Shown here in pieces: positions 44,932 through 54,229 of a stretch of 64,000 nucleotides of DNA (within the stretch, counting starts at the first letter, position 1; each line of letters opens with the position of its first letter). The stretch covers positions 1 through 64,000 of the forward strand of contig VKHO01000042.1 in assembly GCA_011125455.1 (NCBI GenBank), written 5' to 3'. This DNA comes from Chlamydiales bacterium STE3. Lineage in GTDB: Bacteria; Chlamydiota; Chlamydiia; Chlamydiales; Parachlamydiaceae. The notes beneath the pieces are model-generated. The model was not told the DNA's origin, ran no database searches, and saw only the letters and a program-made list of their open reading frames with translations. A program made the position numbers and the translations under genes.

Positions 44932-45262
44932 TCTCTACTCCCTCACCCATTTCTCCCTAGTCAAGAAAATGCATGCCTACCAACCCATTTTCTATACAAT
45001 ATCTTGAATGCAGCAGCCCTTCCCTTTACCGTAATTAATTTTATCCTTTTAGCTTTCGCTGGCCTGACGAGCACCAGTTTCCTTCATACCCTTTTATTTG
45101 GTCGGTTGTAAAAAGGGGGGGCTATAAGATCCCTCCCTTTGTTTATTAAATCATCTGAATAAGGCTTTCTCATATTTAAGGTCGTGTTGTTTGGGTTTAG
45201 GTTACATCCAAAAAATATTTAAAATTTTAGTTGGTGAACACTCTCTTAAGGCAATCGATTAA

Positions 45263-45311
45263 GGCCTTGTTGCATAAACCTCGTCTGCAGTATAATTTAT
45301 GCAACAAGGCC
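45263..45311. mobile_element. 49-bp element made of two facing IS ends
   Basis: GGCCTTGTTGCATAAA (45263-45278) and its exact reverse complement (45296-45311) flank only 17 bp. The sequence looks like the terminal inverted repeats of an insertion sequence after loss of its interior. A related end occurs at 395-408. The right arm ends exactly where the bshC duplicate begins. Confidence 0.65.
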
Positions 45312-45373
45312 GTTTACGTATATTAAAATGGGATATAGGTGGCCATTTTTATTTTGCAATATAATGCCCTAGC
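45312..45373 (+). repeat. second copy of the bshC 3' end
   Basis: These 62 bp align without gaps to 41915-41976, the end of bshC and the bases after its stop; about 55 positions agree. Translated in the bshC frame it gives 'LRILKWDIGGHFYFAI' and TAA, against 'LRVLKWDINGHFYFAI' in the gene. The two copies are direct repeats enclosing the accessory island 41977-45311. Confidence 0.85.
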
Positions 45374-45391
45374 TATTAAATTTGTCATCTT

Positions 45392-45685
45392 ATGTTGACA
45401 TCTTTAGTTAATACTTACTGCCTCCCTTTTCTGCAGACCTTTACGCTTCCGTTACCTTCTAAAATTGTAAACGTTGTATCTGGTGCCATGAGGCTTTTAT
45501 TGGAAGAACCTCGAAAGAGCGCTGGATGGAATTGCGAAAAAGAGTTTTATTCTTCTGGAAGGGTGACGGTCAAAGCTCTTGCTGAGGAGTATTTTGAAGA
45601 TGCCAGCGGTGAAATTGAAGATAGGCAGATGAATTTCTCATGCCAAGGCCGACTCTCTTTAAACAAATTAATCCATCATCCTTAA
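45392..45685 (+). CDS. unknown 97-residue protein
   Basis: I do not recognise it. The frame starts at ATG 45392 just after the bshC 3' duplicate and encodes a mildly hydrophobic N-terminus, then 'RVTVKALAEEYFEDASGEIE', which reads as ordinary protein. It overlaps the listed longest frame of the next gene, but not the start preferred there. It might be a shortened gene whose 5' part was lost in the rearrangement upstream. Confidence 0.4.
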   Translation: MLTSLVNTYCLPFLQTFTLPLPSKIVNVVSGAMRLLLEEPRKSAGWNCEKEFYSSGRVTVKALAEEYFEDASGEIEDRQMNFSCQGRLSLNKLIHHP

Positions 45686-45702
45686 AAGCTAATTATCGAT
45701 CC

Positions 45703-46653
45703 ATGCAATATCAGCCTCATACATTTCAGGTCATTCCTCTCGATGCTACAACAAAATCCACAATGCATTGGCAAGAAGCGCGGACAAAGGCTCTGACGGC
45801 TTTAGCTGCAGGCCAGAAAATCCTTTGGCAGCTAGAAATGGGTTTATTTAGCCATCTAAATGCACCGTTATCGAATACCTCTCAATTCATGACTCTTCGT
45901 CTAGCTTTAGAACATTTTCGAGATTCTCTATGGGAAGAGTTTCATAAATACAGCAAAGGGGTCTCTCTTTATCAAGGAACACCAGACTACTCCTTACATT
46001 TTGATTGGGATAGCGAGCAAAGTTTAAATTATTTAGAATGGCTAAAGGAGACGTTCATCGATTGTGAGCAGCTATCTCAAGCTACGGGAATGCCTTGCTC
46101 TTCATGGGAAGAAGCGCCAAACTCACTGAAAGGTTCCCTTGTTGAAAAAATCTTTTGCCGTGACGTCTGCTCTGCCTATCTGACACAATTAATTGCAAAC
46201 GTTCCAGACCGCATTCCGCTTTTTTTAATGCTGGATTGTTCTGCTGATCTGGATCCACTTGTGCAGCTTCTTTTAACAGCGCGGGATGTTTATCCCCGTT
46301 TTGAACTTCTCTACGGCGCAAATCATTTGATCCAGGACCCGGAGGCTCATCTAGCGATTTGTTGGCCTTTAAATGAAAAAAAGTCCCCTGCGCAATTTAA
46401 AAATTTAGCTCATGCGCTACACAAGCTACAGAATAAGAAAATTCCTTTTAAAGTGATCCCTGAAAGTCATTTGACTGTGGAATGGCACGGCTTAGATCAT
46501 TTGGTCTATTCTCCAGAGCTCCTTTCAAATTCAGGAGTGCGTAAACTGCGAGGATTTCATGCTGCTGGAGGGACTCTCGTGACCGTAGGAGATTTTTTAG
46601 GTTTTTCAGAAGAGATCTCTTTCGAAAATTATCTCAATTCTACTATAAACTAA
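45703..46653 (+). CDS. conserved chlamydial protein upstream of pgi
   Basis: A protein of about 316 residues without a motif I can name. It has no signal peptide or membrane span. The content 'ALEHFRDSLWEEFHKYSKGV' and 'MLDCSADLDPLVQLLLTARD' suggests a globular cytoplasmic protein. A hypothetical gene next to pgi is also found in Chlamydia (CT379 beside pgi CT378), and this may be its counterpart (inference from order only). The ATG at 45703 avoids overlap with the upstream ORF; an ATG at 45640 is in frame. Confidence 0.7.
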   Translation: MQYQPHTFQVIPLDATTKSTMHWQEARTKALTALAAGQKILWQLEMGLFSHLNAPLSNTSQFMTLRLALEHFRDSLWEEFHKYSKGVSLYQGTPDYSLHFDWDSEQSLNYLEWLKETFIDCEQLSQATGMPCSSWEEAPNSLKGSLVEKIFCRDVCSAYLTQLIANVPDRIPLFLMLDCSADLDPLVQLLLTARDVYPRFELLYGANHLIQDPEAHLAICWPLNEKKSPAQFKNLAHALHKLQNKKIPFKVIPESHLTVEWHGLDHLVYSPELLSNSGVRKLRGFHAAGGTLVTVGDFLGFSEEISFENYLNSTIN

Positions 46654-46724
46654 GTTCTAGTAGGTCTCTATTAAAAAGCCTTAGATTGCTAGTCTTTCCC
46701 ATGCATTCAAATAGAAGGTGCTAT

Positions 46725-48332
46725 ATGTCAGTTGAAAAAAAAGTGGCCTATAATTTTAGCTCTACGCCAGCTGCGGAAGCACTGAAGCATCTTGCAACGC
46801 ATCCGATCGATTTAACAAATCCTAAAACAATGAGTTTAGAGAGAATCAAAAGCTTCACAGCTCACGATGTGGGACTGACCCTTTCCTTCGCGACGGAGCG
46901 GGTAACAGAAGAGGTGCTTGATGCATTAGAATCTCTTGCTTTAGAAGCTAATGTCCATGATAAAATGGCTAAAATGCAGTCCGGGGAGATCGTAAATTAT
47001 ATCGAGGGGTACCCCAGTGAAAATCGCGCTGCACTACATACTGCAGTGCGGGATTTCTTTGCTCATCCTAATACAGCCAAACCGGCACAAGAAGCTGCTG
47101 CTTTAGCTAAAGGGCAGGTGGAGAAGCTGAAGAGCTTACTCAACGTTTTGGATGAAAAAGACAACATTCATGATCTTGTTGTTATTGGGATTGGAGGCTC
47201 TGAATTAGGTCCTAAGGCCCTTTATCAATCTTTAGAGTATCTAAGTCGAAAAAATCGCCGTGTCCACTTTGCAGGTAATATAGATCCAGATGGTTTAAAT
47301 TTAATTTTAGATCGTTTGGAATTAAAACGTACTCTAGTTTGTGTTGTTTCTAAAAGTGGAACAACATTAGAAACTGCTGTGAACGAGGAACTTGCCAGGA
47401 GCTACTTCCATAAGGCAGGGATCGATCCCCATGATCACTTTGTTGCCGTCACAGGTGAAGGCAGTCCTATGGATAACCCTGAAAAATACCTTGAATGTTT
47501 CTACATTTGGGATTGGATTGGCGGTCGCTACTCAGGCTCCTCTATTATAGGAGGGGTGATATTAGGATTTGCTTATGGTTTGGAAGTCTATTTAGATTTT
47601 CTAAAAGGAGCCAATGCCATGGACAAAGCAGCTCTTAAAAAGGATGTTCGTTCTAATTTGCCTCTTTTACTTGCTCTCTTAGGAATATGGAATCATAATT
47701 TTTTAGAAATTGAAACACTTGCCATCATACCTTACAGCCAGGCGCTTTCTCGATTTCCAGCTCATCTTCAGCAATTGGATATGGAGTCTAATGGTAAGCA
47801 GGTAGATAAAATGGGACGTTTTGTCAGCTTTGCCACAGGCCCTATCATTTGGGGAGAGCCAGGTACTAATGCGCAGCATTCTTTTTTTCAGCTGATTCAC
47901 CAGGGGAAAGTCCCTATCGCCCTTGAGCTTATCGGCTTTAAAGAATGCCAAACGAAAAAAGACTTTAAAAGCAAAGAGACCACCTCACAAGAAAAGTTGC
48001 TTGCTAACTTATTGGCTCAAGCTATCGCTCTCGCTCAGGGCCAAAACAGCGATAATCCCAACAAGCAATTTTTGGGAAATAGGCCAAGCCATCTGATTTT
48101 AGCAAAAGAGCTAAATCCTTATTGTTTAGGTTCTTTACTCGCGCTTTATGAGCACAAAGTGACTTTTCAAGGCTTTATTTGGAATATTAATTCTTTTGAT
48201 CAAGAAGGGGTGCAGTTAGGCAAAGTGTTGGCGAATCGCATTATCGATCAGTTTGCCGCTTTTGGGAAAGAGAAAAAAGGGGATTACCCGATCGGTGAGG
48301 CCTACATTCAACTTATCAAAGAGATCAAATGA
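46725..48332 (+). CDS. pgi: glucose-6-phosphate isomerase
   Basis: PGI interconverts glucose-6-phosphate and fructose-6-phosphate. The protein of about 535 residues has 'VVIGIGGSELGPKALYQSLE', 'CVVSKSGTTLETAVNEELAR' (SIS domain phosphate loop) and 'WGEPGTNAQHSFFQLIHQGK'. The last is the PGI signature with the catalytic His. The ATG at 46725 follows AGAAGG at good spacing. It overlaps the next gene by 4 bp (ATGA). Confidence 0.95.
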   Translation: MSVEKKVAYNFSSTPAAEALKHLATHPIDLTNPKTMSLERIKSFTAHDVGLTLSFATERVTEEVLDALESLALEANVHDKMAKMQSGEIVNYIEGYPSENRAALHTAVRDFFAHPNTAKPAQEAAALAKGQVEKLKSLLNVLDEKDNIHDLVVIGIGGSELGPKALYQSLEYLSRKNRRVHFAGNIDPDGLNLILDRLELKRTLVCVVSKSGTTLETAVNEELARSYFHKAGIDPHDHFVAVTGEGSPMDNPEKYLECFYIWDWIGGRYSGSSIIGGVILGFAYGLEVYLDFLKGANAMDKAALKKDVRSNLPLLLALLGIWNHNFLEIETLAIIPYSQALSRFPAHLQQLDMESNGKQVDKMGRFVSFATGPIIWGEPGTNAQHSFFQLIHQGKVPIALELIGFKECQTKKDFKSKETTSQEKLLANLLAQAIALAQGQNSDNPNKQFLGNRPSHLILAKELNPYCLGSLLALYEHKVTFQGFIWNINSFDQEGVQLGKVLANRIIDQFAAFGKEKKGDYPIGEAYIQLIKEIK

Positions 48333-48805
48333 CTTTTTTACTGCAAATTCCAAAACGCTCTTCCACCTGCTCACACGGCAAAGAAACGTTTTCTGACGGT
48401 ATGGATTATTATTCTTTTATTCAGCAAGAAAAGGATCATTTGTACGTTCGTTTTGATTACTGTCAGCACTGTTGGCGCCAATTGGAACTTTCGGAAATGA
48501 CTTTTTGGAAGGGACGTATCTCGTCTAAGAAAGAAAACAAACCGAAATCCTCAGAGGAAAGTGCCTTGCTATATCTCGATCAAGTTCTTTCAGATTCTAC
48601 AAAAAAAGAAGAGCTTTTCATTCTGGCTCTTTATTTGGCACGTAAAAAAATTCTTGTCTTTAGAAAATCTTTAGAATCTCACGATCTTTATGAAAATTTA
48701 GAAACTGAAGAAATGCTCTCTATTCCCAAAGTGGCGATCTCTTCTTTAGATCTTCCAGTTTTACAAAAAAAATTAGCTGAAAAATTGAAAGTTTCTCATG
48801 ATTGA
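48329..48805 (+). CDS. unknown protein with possible zinc site
   Basis: The 158-residue protein is unnamed. Its N-terminal part has 'CSHGKETFSDGMDYYSFI', then 'RFDYCQHCWRQ' about 25 residues later. The Cys14/His16 pair and the C-x-x-C could bind zinc. A similar layout occurs in small conserved proteins of PVC-group bacteria. It overlaps pgi by 4 bp and xerD by 8 bp, so the three are translationally linked. Confidence 0.65.
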   Translation: MTFLLQIPKRSSTCSHGKETFSDGMDYYSFIQQEKDHLYVRFDYCQHCWRQLELSEMTFWKGRISSKKENKPKSSEESALLYLDQVLSDSTKKEELFILALYLARKKILVFRKSLESHDLYENLETEEMLSIPKVAISSLDLPVLQKKLAEKLKVSHD

Positions 48806-49673
48806 GTGGCTCCATGAGTTTTTGATTTATATTGCCTCAGAAAAAGGGTTAGCCCTTAGCACCTCTTTTGCTTATGAAGCGGACTTAAAAAAGTTTATCC
48901 TCTTTTTAAAGGATCAAGGTTATCAAAACTTCAATGCAGTTAACGAGCAGATCCTTATTGCCTACCTCCAGCAGCTTAACGAGCAAAAATTGGCCGGCTC
49001 ATCCATTGCTAGAAACTTATTTGCAATTAAGGTCTTTTTCCGCTTTATCAAAAGAGAAAAGGGAATGATTGCCAATCCAGCACAGTATTTGTCGGCTCCC
49101 AAACTGTGGCAACTGATTCCGGATATTTTAGCTCCCTTTGAAATTGAAGCACTTCTACAACAGCCAGATCTTACCACTTTTGAAGGTGCTCGCGATGTAG
49201 CAATTTTAGATTTTCTTTACTCTTGTGGATTGCGGGTGTCGGAAGTCTGTTCACTGGGTGTGCAGGATGTTGATGATCAATTTGTGCGAGTGTTGGGGAA
49301 AGGAAATAAAGAGCGGCTTGTTCCTATTGGCAATAAAGCCCTTCAGTCTTTAGCAGTTTATGAGCCTTTTCGCGATACGGTAGAAAATAAAAAGCAGCAA
49401 AGGCTCTTTGTCTCGCCCAAAGGCAAAATTTTGTCCAGAAATTATGTTTGGAGAATGATCAAGACCTATGGAACTAGAGCGGGTATCACGAAAAATATTT
49501 CTCCTCATACTCTAAGACACTGTTTTGCAACCCATCTATTAGATAATGGTGCGGATTTACGCGTGATTCAAGAGATGCTAGGACATGCCCATATTAGCAG
49601 TACTGATCGTTACACTCATATCAGCCGTTCTCATCTTCAACATGCTTTTGAACAATTTCACCCGCGCCCTTGA
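48798..49673 (+). CDS. xerD: tyrosine recombinase XerD
   Basis: XerC/XerD act at dif to resolve chromosome dimers. The 291-residue protein has the SAM-like N-terminal DNA-binding domain (1-100) and the catalytic residues R146 ('GLRVSE'), K168 ('GKGNKER'), H237, R240 ('HTLRH'), H263 and nucleophile Y272 ('TDRYTH'). Length is typical. XerD rather than XerC is chosen from overall resemblance and is less sure than the family. It overlaps the upstream gene by 8 bp. Confidence 0.88.
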   Translation: MIEWLHEFLIYIASEKGLALSTSFAYEADLKKFILFLKDQGYQNFNAVNEQILIAYLQQLNEQKLAGSSIARNLFAIKVFFRFIKREKGMIANPAQYLSAPKLWQLIPDILAPFEIEALLQQPDLTTFEGARDVAILDFLYSCGLRVSEVCSLGVQDVDDQFVRVLGKGNKERLVPIGNKALQSLAVYEPFRDTVENKKQQRLFVSPKGKILSRNYVWRMIKTYGTRAGITKNISPHTLRHCFATHLLDNGADLRVIQEMLGHAHISSTDRYTHISRSHLQHAFEQFHPRP

Positions 49674-49699
49674 AAGTCGGGTAGGCGGGTGTCGATTGA

Positions 49700-50290
49700 T
49701 TAGTGAAGAGCTTCTTGTGTAGCTTTGGCAAGCTCTTGGATTGTGACCTTAAACTTTAAATCTTCCGCCCATTTTGAGCTACGCTCTTGATCAAGCCAAT
49801 TGATAGAACGTTGTTGGTCATTGTAGACATGCATGCATAAACCTTCTGAGCCAGCGACCAAACAATGCCATGTTTTGCCCGGAATGGTTAGCTTTCCTTT
49901 GCCGCAATAGTTGTATTCCCAAGTTTTTCCTTCATCTTGGGATAGCCAAACATAGCAACCTCCTGATTGGATTTCGAATTCTTCAATAATATCGTGATAA
50001 TGAGGCTGTACAAACCCACCTGGCACATAATAAACAATCCGTTGGTCATTAATGGTAATGTCCCAAAAACTTTCTCCAGTCGATTGACTTAGTTTGGGTG
50101 TCAACTTCACATCACCAAGCTGATATCCTGCAGCTCTTAAGGCTAAGAGTGCTTCTTCCATAGAGGCGCTATTTTTTGCAAAGGGCCCAGGAAGTTCTTT
50201 ATAGACTAAATCGATGTTCAATGATTCGGGCTTGGATGTGTGATATAGATGCTGAAGGGGTAATGGGCTGAATGTAGACGCAGGATTCAT
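49700..50290 (-). CDS. cupin-fold protein, unknown role
   Basis: The 196-residue protein has a single beta-rich cupin-like domain: 'VYYVPGGFVQPHYHDIIEEF' and 'GGCYVWLSQDEGKTW', then 'KGKLTIPGKTWHCLVAGSEG'. The H-x-H, Glu and later His match a metal-binding cupin site. No signal peptide. The substrate is unknown. The gene stands alone, convergent with xerD, with a MITE copy upstream of its start. Confidence 0.6.
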   Translation of the reverse strand: MNPASTFSPLPLQHLYHTSKPESLNIDLVYKELPGPFAKNSASMEEALLALRAAGYQLGDVKLTPKLSQSTGESFWDITINDQRIVYYVPGGFVQPHYHDIIEEFEIQSGGCYVWLSQDEGKTWEYNYCGKGKLTIPGKTWHCLVAGSEGLCMHVYNDQQRSINWLDQERSSKWAEDLKFKVTIQELAKATQEALH

Positions 50291-50597
50291 AAAAAGAGTC
50301 TCCTAAATAAAGTTAAATTTGTCTAACTTTCTCATAGTTAAATTTTTATATTCAATAAAATTTTGATCATTTTTGAGTGAATTTATCGGAAAATTTTGAG
50401 AGCCTATGAGTACATAGGGTTGAAAAATTTAAAGATAAAGACGCCAAAAAGATTAATTTTAGCAAGTAAAGGAAGTTAGGCAAGAGGTCTAATACATAAA
50501 AACCCTTTGCTCTTTGAGGCTTCTGGCTGTATAAGAAGATTGAAGGGCATAATCCGGTCTGCCCCTTGTAAATAATATCCCAAAAACTAACTAACAT
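50291..50597. other. intergenic region with a MITE copy
   Basis: The 307-bp region separates the divergent cupin-like and SycD-like genes. Most of it is the left-truncated MITE copy 2. Promoters for both genes must lie here or in the element; none is clear. Confidence 0.5.
50360..50491 (+). repeat. MITE-like element, copy 2 (left end lost or diverged)
   Basis: Interior and right end match the other copies ('GATCATTTTTGAGTG', 'GCAAGAGGTCTA'), but the left terminal repeat is not recognisable. Same orientation as copies 3 and 4. It lies about 105 bp upstream of the SycD-like gene. Confidence 0.75.
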
Positions 50598-51104
50598 ATG
50601 AAAAAAGATGACTTAAATGAATTTAAGTTAAGCAAAAAAGCCAAAGCGCGGCTTAAAAATAAGCCCCTTTTAAAAAAGTGGCTGGCCGAAGGGAAAACAG
50701 CACAGCAGATTTTGGATTTTTCTGAAAGCGCTATGCTGAAGTTTTACCAAGCAGCTTATCATCTTTTAGAACATAATCGTCATGAGGACGCAGCGAATGC
50801 TTTTATTTTCCTTGTGACTCTAAACCCTTATCATCACGACTACTGGATTGGACTTGGAATGGCGAGTCAATTACGTCATGATTATGAAATGGCCATCGAT
50901 GCCTACGAAATGGCTGCCGTGTGTCGTGTCGAGGATCCAACGCCCTACTTTTATTTAGCTAAGTGCTTATTTGCAATTCACGATCGCGCAAGCGCTCTTT
51001 TAGCCTTTGATTTGGCGATTGAATATGCTGGGGAAAACGAGAAATTTAAAGATTTAAAAAAGCAAGCTCTTCAAGCCAAAAAAATTCTGCTTAAGTCAAC
51101 TTGA
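50598..51104 (+). CDS. SycD/LcrH-type type III secretion chaperone
   Basis: The 168-residue all-helical protein has three tetratricopeptide-like repeats: 'FYQAAYHLLEHNRHEDAANA', 'YWIGLGMASQLRHDYEMAID' and 'YFYLAKCLFAIHDRASALLA'. The layout is that of LcrH/SycD class II chaperones, which hold translocator or effector proteins before secretion. Chlamydiae carry several such genes. No translocator gene is next to it, so it is an orphan here. It is flanked by two direct MITE copies, so it may have been moved or regulated by them. ATG start, weak ribosome-binding site. Confidence 0.8.
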   Translation: MKKDDLNEFKLSKKAKARLKNKPLLKKWLAEGKTAQQILDFSESAMLKFYQAAYHLLEHNRHEDAANAFIFLVTLNPYHHDYWIGLGMASQLRHDYEMAIDAYEMAAVCRVEDPTPYFYLAKCLFAIHDRASALLAFDLAIEYAGENEKFKDLKKQALQAKKILLKST

Positions 51105-51144
51105 TTGGTAAAAAATTTCTTTAGACCCAACGGATAAGCTCTAA

Positions 51145-51308
51145 TAGACTTTTTGCATAATTTACTTTGCTTGAAAAAATTGATCATTTTTGAGTGAATT
51201 TACCGGAAAATTTTGAGAGCATATGAGTACATATGGTTGAAAAATTTAACGATAAAGGCGCCAAAAAAGGTAATTTTAGCAAGCAAATGAAGTTGTGCAA
51301 GAGGTCTA
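51145..51308 (+). repeat. MITE-like element, copy 3 (full length)
   Basis: A 164-bp full copy with terminal repeats TAGACTTTTTGCATAA / TTGTGCAAGAGGTCTA and the shared interior. Its right end overlaps the gatB stop codon: the TAG that ends gatB is formed by the terminal TA plus G of the element on the minus strand. Confidence 0.88.
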
Positions 51309-52766
51309 ATAGTCGCTCATTTTTTTATGAAGTAACTCATTGACGACTTGAGGGGAAGCTTTTCCTCGGGAGAGCTTCATGACTTGGCCCACTAAAAAGG
51401 CTAATGCTTTGTCCCTACCTGCGTTGTAATCCGTGATAGACTGCGGGTTTTCGCCAAGTACTTTATCGACAAAAGCCTCGATTTCCGCTGCATCATTCAG
51501 TGGTTTGTAGTCAGGGTTTTTGTTGACAATCTCTTCAGGATTTAAGCCTGGGTTAGCCACCATGTCATCAGCAACACTTTTGGCGATTTTCCCATTAATT
51601 GTCCCTTCATCGATCATATTGATCAATTTTCCAACATGCTGAGCGGGAATGCCAGATGTAACAAGATTTTTCCCGCTTTCTTTGTATCTGCCTGCAAATT
51701 CTACAATCAACCAGTTGCATAGGCTTTTGGCATTGGAGGTTTCTTTAAGAGCTTCTTCGAAATAATCAGCAAGCGGCTTGTCGTAGGTTAAAACAAAGGC
51801 ACTATGAGGAGGAATTTGTAGCTCTTTGACGTAACGCCGTTCTCTCTGAAGAGGAAGTTCTGGCAAAGCTGCTCTGATTTTTTCAATGTAGTCACCGGTT
51901 AGGAGGATGGGTGGCAAATCAGGCTCGGGGAAATAGCGATAGTCTTCGGCATCTTCTTTGCGTCTCATCAATACAGTTTCTTTCTTTTCCGGATCCCAAC
52001 GATAGGTTGCTGAGGTGATGATTTCCTCGGAAGTTTTCCCAGGATTATTTGTGTATTCCCTTATTTGCCTTTTAATTTCCGACTCTAAAGACATCTCAAG
52101 GTAATTAAAAGAATTGAGGTTTTTGATCTCAATTTTATTGCGTAATTTTGTTTCCCCTTTAAGTCTTACGGAAACGTTGACGTCAAAACGCAGTGACCCT
52201 TCTTCCATGTTGCAATCAGAAGCATCAATGTATTGAAGAATAGCCTTTACTGCCATGGCATAAGCAACAGCTTCTTTCGGGCTATGCATACATGGTTCTG
52301 AAACGATCTCAATTAGCGGAACCCCAGCACGGTTATAATCTACGCCTGCAAAAGAAGGAAAATGCTTTAACATACCTGCATCGTCTTCAAGATGTACATG
52401 GTGCACAGCAAAGGACTGCTCTTCCTCGCCGACTTCTGCAATTACGGTCCCTCCAATCACAATCGGTTCATCATACTGCGTGATTTGAAAGTTGCGCGGA
52501 CTATCGGGATAAAAATAGGATTTACGATCAAATTTACTAAAGTGGGCAATTCTTGCATTAATCGCGCAGCCAAATTGCACGGCTTTGCGCACAGCTTCTT
52601 TATTCAGTACAGGCAAGGCCCCAGGCTGACCTGTGCAAACTTCGGAAATGTTTGTATTCGGCTCATCACCGAAGCGATTAGGAGCTTCACTAAAAAGTTT
52701 CGATTTGGTGTTCAACTCGGCATGAATTTCGAGTCCAATTACAGGTTCCCATTGATGTTGCGACAT
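51306..52766 (-). CDS. gatB: Asp-tRNA(Asn)/Glu-tRNA(Gln) amidotransferase subunit B
   Basis: GatB is the kinase/amidation subunit that binds misacylated tRNA in the GatCAB complex. The 486-residue protein has '[19 protein letters not shown]', '[20 protein letters not shown]' and '[13 protein letters not shown]', and a C-terminal YqeY-like tail ending '[14 protein letters not shown]'. AGGAG lies ten bases before the ATG. The stop codon is provided by the end of a MITE copy, so the last residues may differ slightly from the ancestral protein. Last gene of gatC-gatA-gatB. Confidence 0.96.
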   Translation of the reverse strand: MSQHQWEPVIGLEIHAELNTKSKLFSEAPNRFGDEPNTNISEVCTGQPGALPVLNKEAVRKAVQFGCAINARIAHFSKFDRKSYFYPDSPRNFQITQYDEPIVIGGTVIAEVGEEEQSFAVHHVHLEDDAGMLKHFPSFAGVDYNRAGVPLIEIVSEPCMHSPKEAVAYAMAVKAILQYIDASDCNMEEGSLRFDVNVSVRLKGETKLRNKIEIKNLNSFNYLEMSLESEIKRQIREYTNNPGKTSEEIITSATYRWDPEKKETVLMRRKEDAEDYRYFPEPDLPPILLTGDYIEKIRAALPELPLQRERRYVKELQIPPHSAFVLTYDKPLADYFEEALKETSNAKSLCNWLIVEFAGRYKESGKNLVTSGIPAQHVGKLINMIDEGTINGKIAKSVADDMVANPGLNPEEIVNKNPDYKPLNDAAEIEAFVDKVLGENPQSITDYNAGRDKALAFLVGQVMKLSRGKASPQVVNELLHKKMSDY

Positions 52767-52771
52767 AAGTA

Positions 52772-54226
52772 TTAAGCTCCTATAGAGGGAAGTGTCTTTG
52801 CGAAGTTTGTGGCCTCTTCATAAGCGTGACAAGCTGCCAAAACCCGTCTGTCTTGGTTTTGCGGTCCAATTAATTGCAATCCAAAAGGTTTATGATCTTT
52901 GGAGAAACCACTGGGAACGCTCACGGCAGGCAAGCCAGCTAAGTTGATCGAAATAGTATAGATATCTTCAAGGTACATCTGCAGAGGGTCTTTAATAGAG
53001 CCCACTTCAAAGGTTGTAAAAGGAGATGTCGGCATTGCAATCAAATCGCATTGCTTAAAGGCTTCTTTGTATCTTTGCATCATTAAAGAGCGTACCTTTT
53101 GTGCTTTTTTATAAAAGGCATCTTTATAACCAGCAGAAAGAACGTACGTGCCCAGTAAAATTCGACGCTTAACTTCTGAGCCAAAACCCTCTTCTTTGGA
53201 AAGCTCGTAGACTTCATCTAATGTGCTTGCTGATTTGGAGCGAACACCATAACGCACCCCATCAAAGCGAGCAAGATTTGTTGAAGCTTCAGCGGTTGCT
53301 AAAATGTAATACACTGGAATTGAGTATTTTAAAATACTTAAATCGATATCTACTACAGTAGCACCTAAAGATTTTAAAACTTCAATGGCTTGATTGAAGA
53401 TCGCTTTGGATTCAGATTGCAGCTCTTCTAAAAACTGCCAAGGTACGCCAATTTTTGTGCCCTGCAAATCTTTAGTGAATGTCGAGAGGTATTGTTCAGC
53501 TGGAAGGGGAGTGCTTGTTGCGTCTTTTGGGCAATGTTTCCCTATCACTTCCATTAATAGGGCAGTATCTGAAGTGTTTGTGCCAAAAGGGCCAATCTGG
53601 TCAAGAGAGGAACCATAAGCGACTAAGCCGTAGCGAGAAACACGTCCATAGGTCGGTTTAAAACCCACTATGCCGCAAAAGCTAGCTGGTTGGCGGATAG
53701 AGCCCCCCGTATCGCTTCCCAAGGCAAGAGGGACCATGCGGGCCGCAACTGCTGCTGCTGAGCCACCGGAAGATCCTCCTGGTGTGCATTTTAGGTCCCA
53801 TGGATTGTAGGTCTTCTGAAGAGCAGAATTTTCAGTAGAAGAGCCCATAGCAAACTCATCCATGTTTGTTTTGCCAATGATGATGGCATCTTCTTCTTCT
53901 AAAAGTTTAGTAACGGTAGCATCGAATGGAGCTACATAATTTGTCAAAAATTTTGATGCACACGTACTTAGCTCTCCCTTAAGATGGATATTATCTTTGA
54001 GAGCAATAGGTATCGCAGCCAACTTGCCAAGTTTTTGTCCGGATGCTTTTTTTTGGTCGATTGCTTGTGCTTTTTCTCTTGCTACTTCTGGAAAAACTTT
54101 TAAAAAAGCTCCAATTTTTGGATCAAGTTCCGCAATTCTATTCAGAAAAAAATTTGTGATTTCCAAAGCAGAGAGATCACCGTTGATAAATTTATTGCGA
54201 AGTTCAATGGCTGTTAGAGTGTGCAT
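52772..54226 (-). CDS. gatA: Asp-tRNA(Asn)/Glu-tRNA(Gln) amidotransferase subunit A
   Basis: GatA is the amidase that frees ammonia from glutamine for the GatB active site. The 484-residue protein shows the amidase signature with the catalytic triad K77 ('ALKDNI'), S152 ('GGSSGGSAA') and S176 ('DTGGSIRQP'). Length is normal. It lies between gatC (3-bp gap) and gatB (5-bp gap). The complex is needed because chlamydiae make Gln-tRNA and Asn-tRNA by transamidation. Confidence 0.96.
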   Translation of the reverse strand: MHTLTAIELRNKFINGDLSALEITNFFLNRIAELDPKIGAFLKVFPEVAREKAQAIDQKKASGQKLGKLAAIPIALKDNIHLKGELSTCASKFLTNYVAPFDATVTKLLEEEDAIIIGKTNMDEFAMGSSTENSALQKTYNPWDLKCTPGGSSGGSAAAVAARMVPLALGSDTGGSIRQPASFCGIVGFKPTYGRVSRYGLVAYGSSLDQIGPFGTNTSDTALLMEVIGKHCPKDATSTPLPAEQYLSTFTKDLQGTKIGVPWQFLEELQSESKAIFNQAIEVLKSLGATVVDIDLSILKYSIPVYYILATAEASTNLARFDGVRYGVRSKSASTLDEVYELSKEEGFGSEVKRRILLGTYVLSAGYKDAFYKKAQKVRSLMMQRYKEAFKQCDLIAMPTSPFTTFEVGSIKDPLQMYLEDIYTISINLAGLPAVSVPSGFSKDHKPFGLQLIGPQNQDRRVLAACHAYEEATNFAKTLPSIGA

Positions 54227-54229
54227 AGG

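Larger units (their letters stand above)
44932..45391. other. decayed stretch with IS-end dimer and duplicated bshC 3' end
   Basis: No intact gene. At about 44968-45112 a plus-strand frame without a start reads as a hydrophobic tail ('LPFTVINFILLAFAGLTSTS') ending in TAA, probably a membrane-protein remnant. A 49-bp inverted-repeat element (45263-45311) and then the bshC 3' duplicate (45312-45373) follow. Confidence 0.5.

Noticed and set aside
50367-50597. 76-residue minus-strand ORF
   Set aside because: It lies mainly within MITE copy 2 and upstream of the SycD-like gene. No protein features are visible.
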